A model generated the notes under the pieces. That model worked only from the letters and a program-made list of their open reading frames with translations. It searched no databases and was not told the DNA's origin. DNA of 64,000 nt from Pelagibius sp048268885 (GTDB lineage: Bacteria; Pseudomonadota; Alphaproteobacteria; Kiloniellales; Kiloniellaceae): assembly GCA_048268885.1 (NCBI GenBank), contig JBLWUP010000026.1:12687-76686 (forward strand), given 5' to 3'. A program made the translations under genes and the position numbers. This document shows positions 27,023 through 35,825 of the stretch, one piece after another. Within the stretch, counting starts at the first letter, position 1. The number at the start of each line of letters is the position of its first letter.

Positions 27023-27264
27023 GCTTTCGCCACAGCGGGCCGTGCACCCGATTTCGGCCTGCGAAAAAGGGGAGTGTCAATTTTCTTAATGCCGTTGCGC
27101 CGTACCGTTGCTCGTATGAGTGGATAGATCTCTTCGCGAAAAAATAAATAAAATCAAGACGTTACTAGAATGATGGGCGCCCTGGCGGCCTTCGAACTCA
27201 GCCCAGGACACGCGTCAGGCGCATAAATGGGTCCGAATTCCGCAAATGCCGTCGTCTGGATGTC

Positions 27265-27274
27265 AAAGGCCTTT
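27265..27274. promoter_or_regulatory. Candidate activator-binding palindrome upstream of sigma-54 promoter
   Basis: AAAGGCCTTT is a perfect 10-bp palindrome, extended imperfectly to GTCAAAGGCCTTTACAC. It is about 65 bases upstream of the -24 element of the PEP-CTERM gene, in the position expected for an enhancer-binding protein such as PrsR. A ten-base palindrome can occur by chance. Confidence 0.25.
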
Positions 27275-27338
27275 ACACTTTCGCTGGACCACTCATCGGG
27301 CATTCATCTAATACACTGATATAAATAGAAATTTTTTC

Positions 27339-27355
27339 TTGGCACGGTTCGTGCT
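27339..27355 (+). promoter_or_regulatory. Sigma-54 (-24/-12) promoter of the PEP-CTERM gene
   Basis: TTGGCACGGTTCGTGCT matches the consensus YTGGCACGRNNNTTGCW with a single mismatch; the GG at 27341-27342 and the GC at 27353-27354 are 12 bases apart as required. Transcription would begin near 27366, about 40 bases before the start codon. PrsR, encoded nearby, is the obvious activator. Confidence 0.85.
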
Positions 27356-27404
27356 TATGTATGGGCGGAAGATATTTGGAGCTTCTGAACAGGAGTTGAG
27401 AACG

Positions 27405-28358
27405 ATGAAGCGAAATCTTTTTTTTGGAGCGCTGGTTGCAAGCGGAATGGTCTTCGGGGCAACCGGGGCTCAGGCGGCTTTCGAACTCCAGAATTGGCGG
27501 TTCGATGCCGGCGGGATCGACGGTTTGGCGAATGATGCCGCATACAATAGCGAAAGCGTTGATTCCTGGACCTTCAACGCATTCTTTCTGCAGCAACTCG
27601 TTAACGACACAGGGCCCGCGGGCTTTTCCATCGGAGACCAGGGCACGGTCGACGGACGTGGTGTGATCACGGCCATCAACGACGCTTCGGTGGGTATCAT
27701 CAGCCCGCCGCAGTTGAACCAGACGGTCCAGATCAACGGTCTGGATGGTTACGAGATCACCTTTGATTTCGCGGTCGATTATCAGATCACCGATGTGGAC
27801 GCGCAGGATGTGAACTTCACCCACATCGCCGCCACGAACGCCAACGGTCTGCTGAACATCTACATCGACAATCTCGGGGACGCGTCGAAGTGTAACGCGG
27901 CGACAGGTTCCGGGTGCACCGATGGTACCCTGGTCGGAACCTTCCAGGTCGTGCCGGGCGGTGGCGGCAACTTCAATGCCAGCACCATCAGCGGCACCGA
28001 TGACGCGACCTTCGAAGCGATCTTTCTTGAAGACGGCGTATGGTACAACGAGGATGGCATCGATCTCGCTTGCAACGACGCCGTTGTGGGCGAGGAGTGC
28101 AACGGCAATCCGCTGGGTATGACCGATAGCAATATCGACAGTGACCCGGACGGCAACGGCAACCTTGATACGACGTCGACCGAGTTCGTGGAAGAGTGCG
28201 GCGTGGGCGTGGAACAGAGCCCCTTCTCCAGCTGCGGCTTTGAAGATGGCAGCTTCGTGCTGGCGGCTGTTCCGGAGCCCGGTACTCTGGCGGTCTTCAG
28301 CCTCGGCCTGGTTGCCCTGGGCGGCTTTGCCGGCCTGCGGCGCCACAAGAAGAGCTAG
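27405..28358 (+). CDS. PEP-CTERM sorting domain-containing exported protein
   Basis: 317 residues. N-terminal signal peptide with cleavage near AQA-AF (about residues 23-25). The body is Asn/Asp-rich and low in Lys, as usual for these extracellular proteins, with a few paired cysteines. The C-terminus is a textbook sorting signal starting at residue 289: VPEPGTLAVF, a hydrophobic span, then GLRRHKKS. XrtA would recognise the PEP motif and remove this tail. ATG 27405 has AGGAG nine bases upstream; an in-frame ATA/ATG extension begins inside the sigma-54 promoter and cannot be translated from it. A hairpin terminator follows. The function of the mature domain is unknown; it is probably a matrix or surface protein. 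Confidence 0.92.
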   Translation: MKRNLFFGALVASGMVFGATGAQAAFELQNWRFDAGGIDGLANDAAYNSESVDSWTFNAFFLQQLVNDTGPAGFSIGDQGTVDGRGVITAINDASVGIISPPQLNQTVQINGLDGYEITFDFAVDYQITDVDAQDVNFTHIAATNANGLLNIYIDNLGDASKCNAATGSGCTDGTLVGTFQVVPGGGGNFNASTISGTDDATFEAIFLEDGVWYNEDGIDLACNDAVVGEECNGNPLGMTDSNIDSDPDGNGNLDTTSTEFVEECGVGVEQSPFSSCGFEDGSFVLAAVPEPGTLAVFSLGLVALGGFAGLRRHKKS

Positions 28359-28429
28359 TAATGTGTTCAGCACATGACTTGATGTGCCGGTTGAAGTGAC
28401 ATAACGCTTCATCACCATCTTCCTGGGAA

Positions 28430-28464
28430 GGCCCACTGCTTCGGCAGTGGCCCTTTCCTGTTTT
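28430..28464 (+). terminator. Factor-independent terminator after the PEP-CTERM gene
   Basis: CCACTGC, loop TTCG, GCAGTGG gives a 7-bp stem closed by the stable C(UUCG)G tetraloop, with imperfect GGGAAGG/CCTTTCC extension and a T-rich run (TTTCCTGTTTTC). It stands about 75 bases past the stop codon. Confidence 0.75.
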
Positions 28465-28661
28465 CAGGCCATCTCCGGCGTGCGGCCACAGTGCCGCCCC
28501 ACTGCGCTCCTCAGCGGTTTTCGGCCCGCCGCGGACGTCGACCTGCCCCACAGGGATGGCACAGGCTTGCACCTTGCCAGCGCAGGCGGGGGCCGCTAAG
28601 ACATCGGCAGCAGCGGTGCGTTAACCACTTTTTTGCAGTCTGTAGCTAAGGTGAGGCTGCT

Positions 28662-29540
28662 ATGCCGAGCATTCCTGTACTGAAAACGCTTCTGCGCGAG
28701 CTGGTCACCCAGACCCAGGTGCCGCGCGTACCCGAACCCGACCTGATCATGGACGATCCGGAGAAGGTGGCTGCCTTCAACTACGCCGGCCGCTCCGACG
28801 GGGTCATGTCCTCGGTGTACCTCTACCATGCGGCGCAGGTCAGCGAGATCGTGCGCCCCGGCGACACCGTGGTGGATCTTGGTTGCGGTCCGGCCAACCA
28901 GCTGGCGATCATCGCCCGGGTCAATCCCGAAGCGCAGTTCATCGGCTTGGATTTTTCCGACGAGATGCTCGAGCGGGCCCGTAGGCACGTGGCGGACGAG
29001 GGGCTCACCAATGTCCGTTTTCAAAAAGCCGATATGTCGAACCTCGACATGCTGGCGGACGCGAGCGTCGACGCCGTCTACTCGACCGTCGCCCTGCACC
29101 ACCTGGGAAGCGCCGAACAGCTCAACAAGACCTTCTCCGAGGTCGCACGGGTGCTGCGGCAGGACGGCGGCCTCTACATCGTCGATTTCGGGCGCCTGAA
29201 GTCGAAGAAGTCCATCGAATACTTCGCCTACCAGTATGCCGACCAGGAGCCTGAGCTCTTCACCCTGGACTACCTCTACTCGCTCAACGCGGCTTTCACC
29301 GCCGAGGAGTTCCGGGAAGCGACGCGGCGCCATCTCGACGGCCGGGCCAAGGTCTATACCACCTTCATCGCCCCCTTCATGGTGGCCGTGAAAAGTCCGC
29401 CCCGCGCCGAGATGACGGGCGAGGCCAAGGCGCACCTCGAAGAGCTGCGCCGCGGGCTGCGCAAGGAGCATCAGGTGGATTTGAAGGATCTCATCTCATG
29501 GTTCGGGATGGGCGGCCTCAAAAGCCGGATCCTGCACTGA
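28662..29540 (+). CDS. Class I SAM-dependent methyltransferase
   Basis: 292 residues. SAM-binding motif I is VVDLGCGPANQLAII (about residues 69-84), motif II FIGLDFSDEML, a post-motif FQKADMSNLDML, and ALHHLGSAEQLNKTF is typical of the Methyltransf_11/25 group. The N-terminal 45 residues form a helical lid. ATG follows AAGGTGAGG. It is monocistronic and convergent with the ThiF-nitroreductase gene. The substrate is unknown; with the EPS genes around it a sugar O- or N-methylation is possible (inference). Confidence 0.85.
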   Translation: MPSIPVLKTLLRELVTQTQVPRVPEPDLIMDDPEKVAAFNYAGRSDGVMSSVYLYHAAQVSEIVRPGDTVVDLGCGPANQLAIIARVNPEAQFIGLDFSDEMLERARRHVADEGLTNVRFQKADMSNLDMLADASVDAVYSTVALHHLGSAEQLNKTFSEVARVLRQDGGLYIVDFGRLKSKKSIEYFAYQYADQEPELFTLDYLYSLNAAFTAEEFREATRRHLDGRAKVYTTFIAPFMVAVKSPPRAEMTGEAKAHLEELRRGLRKEHQVDLKDLISWFGMGGLKSRILH

Positions 29541-29633
29541 GCGACCCCCGGTCCGCCGGCCCGATTCCCCAAACCTGATTTTCAGTAAGCCGCGCCGGCA
29601 AGACGCGCTGGAAAGATGCGCGTGCGGCGCTTC

Positions 29634-31616
29634 TTAGGGCGTCATCAGTTCGGCGAGAGGCTTGCGCACCGAACGCGCCTGAGGGCCCTGCTTTGCCGGC
29701 CGCCCGATGCGCCCCAGGAAGACGAGGTCGTCCGACCCCAGGCCCGCGCTCTCCAGCGCTTGGGCGAGCGCCTTGGCCTTGTCGCGCATCTTCGCATCCT
29801 CGGTGAAGGCGATGTCGTGCCGGCCGTAGTGGGCGAAGATCGCCGTTGCCAGCGCCGGCTGCAGGGCGAGGCCGCGTTGCTCGGCGACCAGCCAGAAGCG
29901 CTGCAGAGCGCCGCCGAAACGCAACAGGGTCTCCGGGTCGTGCCCGTCGGGCGGCGGCGCGGTCACGCTGCGGATGGTGAAGAGCGCGGCCGCGTGGATG
30001 GCCGGCATGTAGTCCATCTGCAGGATCGCCGGCCCGGTGGCCCCCGGCATGCTGTTCAAGCGCTGCAGCCGCCGCCAGTCGCCGAAGCCCCAGCGCATGA
30101 TCTTCAGCGTCATGGCGTCCAGGCCGACGGCGTTGGCGGGGATGCCGGTCGGGCTCAGTTCGTTTTCCCAGTCCAGGACCCGCTTGTGGACCTCGAAGGC
30201 CTGGCGGATTCGCAGCCGGATATCGGTCGCTTGGGCATTCAGGCGGGCGACCGAGAGGCGCTCGCGCAGGGTCTCGTGCCAATGGACCTGCAGCTCGTCG
30301 CCCAGCGCCGCGGAGAGGGCGGCCTTGTCTTCTTCGCTCAGGCGTTTGCGGCTGTAGCGCCCGCGGTTCACCGAGCGCGTCTTCACGGCTGGCAGCAACG
30401 GGTCGGTCAGGGTCTCCGGCTTGGCGGCGAACTCGACGCGGATCTCATGTTCCAGGCCGCGGCCTTCCACATAGTTCCAGTGCATGAAGCGGCCGTGGGC
30501 CGAGGCGGCAATGCGCATCGTCTCCAGCAGCATGCCGCCCGACAGCAAGGTCGGCTGGCCGTGATTGTAGTCGTAGACGTCCTCGTCCGACTGCGCGAGG
30601 AGGCTCACCTGAACCGTGTTCTCGTCCACGCGGCGGAACTTCCAAGGCTGCGAGTTGTCGCCGCTGGGCGCCCAGCGCGCGAGCTCGAGGATCTTCTCCG
30701 TCGCCGAGGCGTCGTCGGGCAACTCGCTGCGCTGCGCGGCGGCGAGGGCCAGGGTCGCGGTTATGGCTTTTTCCACCAGCTTCAGTTTCACGCGCTGCAG
30801 CGGGTTGTTGTTGCCGAACAGCAGCCGCTGGCGGACGAACTCGCCGCGGTAGACATCGAACTGGTGATAGAAGGGCGCGGCATGCACCTTGCCACGGCCC
30901 AACAGAACCTTGATCGCTTCGCCGCCGACGACGCCGGCGCAGAGCTGCACGGCGGCGGCGGAGGAGGGGCCGCGTTTCTCGATCAGGTTCAACCGGCTGG
31001 GGTCGACCAGGTATTCGCGGTGCAGCCCCTTCGGCGACAGGCCCAGCAGGAAGCGCGCGTACTGCCGCTCTGTCGGGACACCTTCCATCCGAAAGTACTC
31101 TTCGAAGGTCATGCCGCCGGGCAGGAAGACGATGTAACAGGTGCCGAAGCCGATCGGCCCTGCGGTGATGGACGGAATGCCCAGCTCGCTGCAGCGGCGG
31201 AACACCTTGGCCCGGATATCGGGAGCGAAGAAGTCGAAGCCGTCGACGAAGAGGTCGACGTCCTGAAGGAAGGCGTCGATGTTGCTCTCGTTGATGCCTT
31301 CGGGAAAGCGCTTGATGTCCAGCGTGGGATTGATGTCTGCGGCCATCTCGGCCATGACGTCGACCTTCGGCCGCTCCAGCGTCGAGACGCCGGCACCGGC
31401 CTGGCGGTTGAAGTTCGCCAGCTCGAAGTCGTCGAGATCGGAAACGTTGAACGCGCCCACGCCCATGCGCGCCAGGGTGAGCAGATGCACGCCCCCCACG
31501 CCGCCCATCCCGGCGATGGCGACTCGCTTGGTTCGGAGCGCTTGCTGCTCGTCCGCTGTTATCCAGCCGATGTTGCGGTCAAACGCCTTGTCATAGTCAA
31601 AGCTGGCGTCGCTCAT
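29634..31616 (-). CDS. ThiF/E1-like adenylation domain fused to nitroreductase-like domain
   Basis: 660 residues. The N-terminal half is an E1/ThiF/MoeB-type Rossmann domain: IAGMGGVGGVHLLTLARMGV at about 34-53 with the ATP-binding GxGxxG, then VSDLDDFELANFNRQ, the usual D..E..NLNRQ adenylation segment. No CxxC zinc pairs are seen. The C-terminal half (from about 300) is nitroreductase-like with LARWAPSGDNSQPWKF, the standard FMN-binding entry motif. The fusion corresponds to the Rv1355c-like family. It would adenylate a carboxyl group and reduce or oxidise the product, but no substrate is known. ATG 31616 is chosen because starts at 31658-31697 have weak support, and 31697 would overlap the upstream acyltransferase gene. 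Confidence 0.82.
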   Translation of the reverse strand: MSDASFDYDKAFDRNIGWITADEQQALRTKRVAIAGMGGVGGVHLLTLARMGVGAFNVSDLDDFELANFNRQAGAGVSTLERPKVDVMAEMAADINPTLDIKRFPEGINESNIDAFLQDVDLFVDGFDFFAPDIRAKVFRRCSELGIPSITAGPIGFGTCYIVFLPGGMTFEEYFRMEGVPTERQYARFLLGLSPKGLHREYLVDPSRLNLIEKRGPSSAAAVQLCAGVVGGEAIKVLLGRGKVHAAPFYHQFDVYRGEFVRQRLLFGNNNPLQRVKLKLVEKAITATLALAAAQRSELPDDASATEKILELARWAPSGDNSQPWKFRRVDENTVQVSLLAQSDEDVYDYNHGQPTLLSGGMLLETMRIAASAHGRFMHWNYVEGRGLEHEIRVEFAAKPETLTDPLLPAVKTRSVNRGRYSRKRLSEEDKAALSAALGDELQVHWHETLRERLSVARLNAQATDIRLRIRQAFEVHKRVLDWENELSPTGIPANAVGLDAMTLKIMRWGFGDWRRLQRLNSMPGATGPAILQMDYMPAIHAAALFTIRSVTAPPPDGHDPETLLRFGGALQRFWLVAEQRGLALQPALATAIFAHYGRHDIAFTEDAKMRDKAKALAQALESAGLGSDDLVFLGRIGRPAKQGPQARSVRKPLAELMTP

Positions 31617-31671
31617 CGCAACGACCGTCGGTGGCTGTCTGAAGGGCGGCTGTCTCATCTGGCAGCCCGCA

Positions 31672-32517
31672 TCAGTCCGATTGGGCTGCCAACTCACACT
31701 CTAGGCGATTCCAGTGCTTACCGCCATCGGTGAGAATCTCCCAAACGTCGGGACGCTCCTCGCGCACGCGCATCAGCATGGCGTCGAGCTTGATGAAACA
31801 GGGCTGGCGACGACCATGGTAGTCGACGAGCGGGCCGATGTTCTCGAAATGGATGCCGAGACGCGACAACAGCCGCAGCAGGGGGCGCTCCATCACGGCG
31901 CACCAGTAGCGGATGTTGTGGTCCAGGCTCATCTGGACCAGGCCTTCGATCAGTCCCAGCGTCATGTTGGGGACCACGCGGCGCTCGTCCTCGCGGTCTT
32001 CCGGCTCGTTGCTTTGCGGGTAGAGCCAGTCGCCCTGACGCTTGCGGAAGTCCTTCGAGATGCAGAAGCGCGAGACTTCGGCCATCTGCCCGATGGGGAA
32101 GCGCTCCGGATCCGAGATCATCGGGTCCGTGCAGACCTCCTGCAGGGCAAAGCTGTGTGCCGGATCTTCCTGGTTGGGCAGGATCAGGCGTACGGCGCCG
32201 GCCCAGGCCCGGCTGCGCTTGTGCAGCAGCAGGCAGTGGACGGCGGCATCGTCGAAACTGTCCCGCTCGAGGCCGTCGGCGTTGTTGGCGGGATCCTCGA
32301 AGGGGTTCTCGACGCAATAGACCTGGTAGCGCAGGCGGAAAACTTCCTGGTGCAGCTTCTGGTCGTCGGGGCCCACGACGATGGTGTCGAAATACTGGCG
32401 GTAGAGTTCGCGCGCGGCCTTCGTGGCAACACTGCTGCTTGCCGAGGGCCGGGAAGACTTCGCAGAGAACGAACCCGTGGCTACCGAGGCGTTTAGGTTT
32501 TGGGGCGAGGCGGTCAT
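31672..32517 (-). CDS. PEP-CTERM/exosortase system-associated acyltransferase
   Basis: 281 residues. The core FRLRYQVYCVENPFE, the AVRLILP strand, and EVSRFCISKDFRKR followed by LGLIEGLVQMSLDHNIRYW match the PEP-CTERM/exosortase-associated acyltransferase family, which has the autoinducer-synthase/GNAT fold. These enzymes are thought to transfer an acyl group, possibly to a lipid or amino-acid precursor. ATG 32517 is preceded by AGGAAAAGG; the 39-codon upstream extension to 32634 has no such support. It lies upstream of the ThiF-nitroreductase gene with a 55-base gap, so the two may form an operon. Confidence 0.87.
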   Translation of the reverse strand: MTASPQNLNASVATGSFSAKSSRPSASSSVATKAARELYRQYFDTIVVGPDDQKLHQEVFRLRYQVYCVENPFEDPANNADGLERDSFDDAAVHCLLLHKRSRAWAGAVRLILPNQEDPAHSFALQEVCTDPMISDPERFPIGQMAEVSRFCISKDFRKRQGDWLYPQSNEPEDREDERRVVPNMTLGLIEGLVQMSLDHNIRYWCAVMERPLLRLLSRLGIHFENIGPLVDYHGRRQPCFIKLDAMLMRVREERPDVWEILTDGGKHWNRLECELAAQSD

Positions 32518-32885
32518 CCCATCCTTTTCCTGCTGAATAATCAGCCCGGCCGAAGCCGGTCCCCCAACCGTCATCGCTCTATTCTTCTGTGCCCTTGCCA
32601 CCAATTGCGTTGCAAGCGCCGATAGTTGCGACACATTCGCTGATTCGATTACTCCGTGTCACAGGAATAACACCCTCGGTCTTAAGGCACAGTAAATGGG
32701 CGTGAAATTCCCGAAATTAGAACGCTTTCAATGTATTGGTGTCTACAGCTCGCAGATGGCCGCAGAGGTTGCCAGGACGCGGACAGGGGCATCCTTGGCG
32801 GCTTTCTCGCGCTGAAAAGCAGGCGGTCTGCGGCGGGGACAGGCAGGAACGTCGGCCCGGTCCCTGGAGCGTCGTGGGACAGTCC

Positions 32886-33024
32886 TAGATCGGATCACGT
32901 TTAGACAGAACCACTTGGTGGTTCTGTCTAAACGTGTGAATCCGATCTATTTCTAATACATAGAGCAGATTCACAGGGTTGGTGGATCGCCTTCGGCGAT
33001 TCCAGCCGACCCTGATCTGCTCTA
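32886..33024. repeat. 139-bp palindromic MITE-like element, copy A
   Basis: Identical at 138 of 139 positions to the reverse complement of 42698-42836. It consists of two hairpins: one with arms TAGATCGGAT and CACGTTTAGACAGAACCAC, and one with arms TAGAGCAGAT and ATCGCC. The ends are TA and form imperfect inverted repeats (TAGAGCAGATC against TAGATCGGATC). The right end supplies the G of the TAG stop codon of the gene at 33022-33879; removing the element and one TA leaves TAGGACT, so the older stop was also TAG. This is the expected result of insertion into a TA target, as in IS630/Tc1-type elements. Confidence 0.85.
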
Positions 33025-33879
33025 GGCGGCGCAGGCCGCGGCGTCTTGGGAGCGGCCGCCGGCGCCGGAAAGCAGGGTGCCGCCTTCGGTCATGACGTCC
33101 CAGTACTCGGGGCGCTCGGCCTCTGCCCGCGCCAGGAGGGTCCTGACGTCGGCGTAGCATACCTGCCGCAGGCCGCGGTGCTCGACCAGGGGACCTGCGT
33201 CCTTGAAGTGCAGGCCGTAGTTGCGCAGGCGCCGAAGCAGGGAGGGCTCGGCGGCAAGGCACCAGTGCGTGATGCCATGGCGCATGCTCGCCCGCACGAG
33301 GCCGCGGATGAGGCCCAGGGACATATAGGGCATGAGCTTCTCGGCCACATTGGGCTGCTGTTCCGCCGCGTCGGTGGCGCCGCGCAGGATCTCCCGGACG
33401 GACCGGGTGATGGCGAAGCGGGAGACCTCGGCCGTCGAGGCCCCGGGCAGGCGCCTCAGTTCGTCGATGCTGTCGATGTCGGCGTACTCGGCCAGGGGAA
33501 GCTTGGTGACCCAGCTCGGCGCCGACGCGCCAGGCCTGACCAGACGGACGGTGCCGACTGCCTGGTTGCTGGCTCTGTCACGCAGGAGGCTATGGTAGGC
33601 ATAGCCGTCATAGCGATCCTGCTCCATGCCGCCGGGGCAGGCGGTGGCTTCCTCAAAGCCGCGGTCCAGACAATAGACTTGGTAGCGAAGTCGGAACGCC
33701 GCTTCCAGCTCGTGGTCCTCGGTCGCAGAAGCTTCTTTGAACACGTCATCAAAGTGTTGCAGCAGACTGGCGCGGTCGGACGGGAAGCCAGGTTCACGTC
33801 TATCCAGAGGCGCGCTCAGAATCATGCGAGATGAGGCGAGAGAAGAGTGCAGAGTCGAGGAGGAGGGCTGGTATCCCAT
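33022..33879 (-). CDS. PEP-CTERM/exosortase system-associated acyltransferase (second copy)
   Basis: 285 residues, same family as the gene at 31672-32517: FRLRYQVYCLDRGFEEA, GTVRLVRPG, AEVSRFAITRSVREIL, then LGLIRGLVRASMRHGITHWC. The homology is clear but divergent, so the duplication is old. ATG at 33879 is used; ATG at 33825 is an alternative. Its stop codon is shared with the end of the palindromic element. It starts the segment bracketed by the two element copies. Confidence 0.86.
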   Translation of the reverse strand: MGYQPSSSTLHSSLASSRMILSAPLDRREPGFPSDRASLLQHFDDVFKEASATEDHELEAAFRLRYQVYCLDRGFEEATACPGGMEQDRYDGYAYHSLLRDRASNQAVGTVRLVRPGASAPSWVTKLPLAEYADIDSIDELRRLPGASTAEVSRFAITRSVREILRGATDAAEQQPNVAEKLMPYMSLGLIRGLVRASMRHGITHWCLAAEPSLLRRLRNYGLHFKDAGPLVEHRGLRQVCYADVRTLLARAEAERPEYWDVMTEGGTLLSGAGGRSQDAAACAA

Positions 33880-34525
33880 TGCAATCCGATCGAGTCAGTC
33901 GTTGAGCGGTTTCGTTACCAGTTCTTCGGCGAGGCTCGCAGAGAGGCGAGAAAATTTAGTTAACAGAATCCGTCCCACAGGGGGCTTGAAGTAAAAGCCC
34001 CGGATTTGCCACAGACCTTCGATTCGCGGCTCACAGCTCCCTTGGCGCGGCTTGGCCGGCGCTGAAATTTCATAGGGATTTCTGGGAACACTGTTGAAAA
34101 TCAATTACTTGTTTCCGATAAACCGAGAGGGCTCGGTTAGACCTCCGTTCCAAAGTGCTTTCATGGCGCCGCCCCTTTGCCGGGAATTTCGAGGTAATCC
34201 GCATCACAAAAGCGTTAACCATATATACTGGTACCAACGTTAAGTCCCTGTGACAATTTGTGGCTTCGCTGAAACTATTCTGTATCACGAAGCGTTTCCC
34301 TTGCCCTAATTCTGCCTTTATCTGGCCATTTCAGTTAAACACTGTGCGTATATCCAAAAAGTTGCGGTGATTTCACTAAATCAACTTTGGATGAGGGAGT
34401 GATTCTCTTGCCCGGCCGGCAGGCAAAACCGGCGTCCAAGTCGTTGGATTCAGGGATGGATTGGCGGCTCTTGCCGGCCCTGTGAAGGGGGACGGAAGGA
34501 TCTCGCGGACGCTTGGCGCGAGGGC
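33880..34525. other. AT-richer intergenic region
   Basis: 646 bases with no gene I can support. Base composition falls well below that of the coding regions around 34070-34400, with runs such as AACCATATATACTGG. It probably holds the promoter of the acyltransferase reading leftward and perhaps a regulatory site. No hairpin terminator or -24/-12 pair was seen. Confidence 0.5.
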
Positions 34526-34837
34526 TCAGCGGCGATATCCGGGGTTGCGATGGCGCCGCGGGGCCGCAGCGGAAGTTCCGCCCGCCGTCGGCTGCGTCGG
34601 CTGCGTCGGCGCGCCCGGCTCTGCCGGCGGGGGTGTCTGGGACGGCTGGGGCGCTTCCCCGCCGGCCCGCTGCGTCCGGCCACGATCCTTACCCATCGTC
34701 GGCGGCGTCTCGGCCGGCTGGCGCATCTTGATGAAGCCGGTCTGCTCGGAGATCGAGCGTGCCCCGTCGTTCTTGATGCTCCAGACCATCACGTAAATGA
34801 TGCCGATGATGAAGATTCCGAGGGCGATCGAGGTCAT
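34526..34837 (-). CDS. Small single-pass membrane protein, unknown function
   Basis: 103 residues. One transmembrane segment at about residues 3-20 (SIALGIFIIGIIYVMVW) is followed by SIKNDGARSISEQTGFIKM and a long Pro/Thr/Gln-rich, disordered C-terminal tail. The ATG at 34837 has GGAG eight bases upstream; the open frame continues 44 codons further but that part is GC-rich noise. The N-terminal 40 residues resemble small proteins I recall from other alphaproteobacteria, but I cannot name a family. It lies 88 bases after hydrolase 1, likely in the same operon. Confidence 0.65.
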   Translation of the reverse strand: MTSIALGIFIIGIIYVMVWSIKNDGARSISEQTGFIKMRQPAETPPTMGKDRGRTQRAGGEAPQPSQTPPPAEPGAPTQPTQPTAGGTSAAAPRRHRNPGYRR

Positions 34838-34925
34838 CGGCGGCGCTCCTGCGGGGCTGGGAGCCCTCCGGAGGGCCGGTGCGGCCACGGGGTGCCGCCC
34901 CGCGGTTTGCAGGGGCGTCTTTTCC

Positions 34926-35825
34926 TCAGCTCTTGAGCCAATCGATCGTCCATTCGGCGACTCTATCACGCCACTCCCGGCGCGAAAACGTGTGGTCGGC
35001 GGCCGCGAGATCCTGCCTGCGTACCCGCGGGTCGCTCAGCAGGCGCTGCCAGGCCTCCGACTCCCGGGCGGAATCCTCGAACTCCCGGGCCGTCAGGTCC
35101 TGGCCGCTCATGAGCAGCAGGACCGGGCCGCGGTAGCGGGCGAGGCCGTCGGCCATGCGCGCGGGCAGGGGGCGGCTGTCGGAGCTTTCCGGTGCAGCGC
35201 TTTCGCCGGTCTTGCGCCCACGGCCAAGCACCTGGGCGATCAGTCCGAAGAGCGAAGAGAGAGCCGCCCCAAGGTCGAAGCGGCCGGTCAGCAGGCGCCG
35301 CCACAGGTCTCGATCGGTGAGGCGCTGGCGGTAGTAGTGCTTCAGATAGGTGCGCGCCTCGCTCTCGGGTGTGCGCACCCAGGGGTTCAACAGCACGATG
35401 CCGTCCACCCTGGGGTCCTGGTGGGCGTAGAAAAGTATCGCCGAGGCGGCATCGCAAAGCCCCCAGAGGGCGACCCCCTCCAGGTCGGGACAGCGGGCCT
35501 GGAAGGCATCGAGGGCCGCGGCGATGTCGTCGCCGATGTTCTCGAAGCCCAGGTAGGGCTCGTCGCTGTCGCCGATGCCCCGGTGGTCGAAGCGCATGAC
35601 GGCGAAACCCGCGGCCGCCAGGGCGCGCGCCAGGAGCAGGAACTGGCGATGGCTGCCGACGCGGTACTGCGGGCCGCCGACGACGATCAGCACGCCGCGC
35701 CGCGCCGGGGCCGCCGGGCCGTGCAGGGGGCGGTGCAGGATGCCGACCAACTCGGCCTCGCCGCAGGCAAAGGTGAAGGCCTGCTCCTGTCCGCTGGTAC
35801 CGGTCGCTTCGGGGGGGCTGGTCAT
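34926..35825 (-). CDS. Hydrolase 1, exosortase A system-associated
   Basis: 299 residues, alpha/beta hydrolase fold: GVLIVVGGPQYRVGSHRQF, RFDHRGIGDSD, LLLMSGQDLTAREF, and a late ADHTFSRREW carrying the probable catalytic His. The nucleophile elbow reads WGLCDAASA, so Cys124 stands where most relatives have Ser, as in the XrtA hydrolase 1 family. ATG 35825 overlaps the stop of hydrolase 2 (ATGA). In XrtA loci this pair accompanies an acyl carrier protein and acyl-CoA ligase, so a thioesterase or acyl-transfer role is likely (inference). Confidence 0.9.
   Translation of the reverse strand: MTSPPEATGTSGQEQAFTFACGEAELVGILHRPLHGPAAPARRGVLIVVGGPQYRVGSHRQFLLLARALAAAGFAVMRFDHRGIGDSDEPYLGFENIGDDIAAALDAFQARCPDLEGVALWGLCDAASAILFYAHQDPRVDGIVLLNPWVRTPESEARTYLKHYYRQRLTDRDLWRRLLTGRFDLGAALSSLFGLIAQVLGRGRKTGESAAPESSDSRPLPARMADGLARYRGPVLLLMSGQDLTAREFEDSARESEAWQRLLSDPRVRRQDLAAADHTFSRREWRDRVAEWTIDWLKS

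Noticed and set aside
27085..27110. GCCGTTGC strings downstream of prsT resembling the island motif
   Set aside because: No following -10 element at promoter distance and no gene of the island type nearby; likely chance.
27339..27404. 22-codon extension of the PEP-CTERM protein
   Set aside because: It starts inside the sigma-54 promoter and disrupts the signal peptide; ATG 27405 follows AGGAG.
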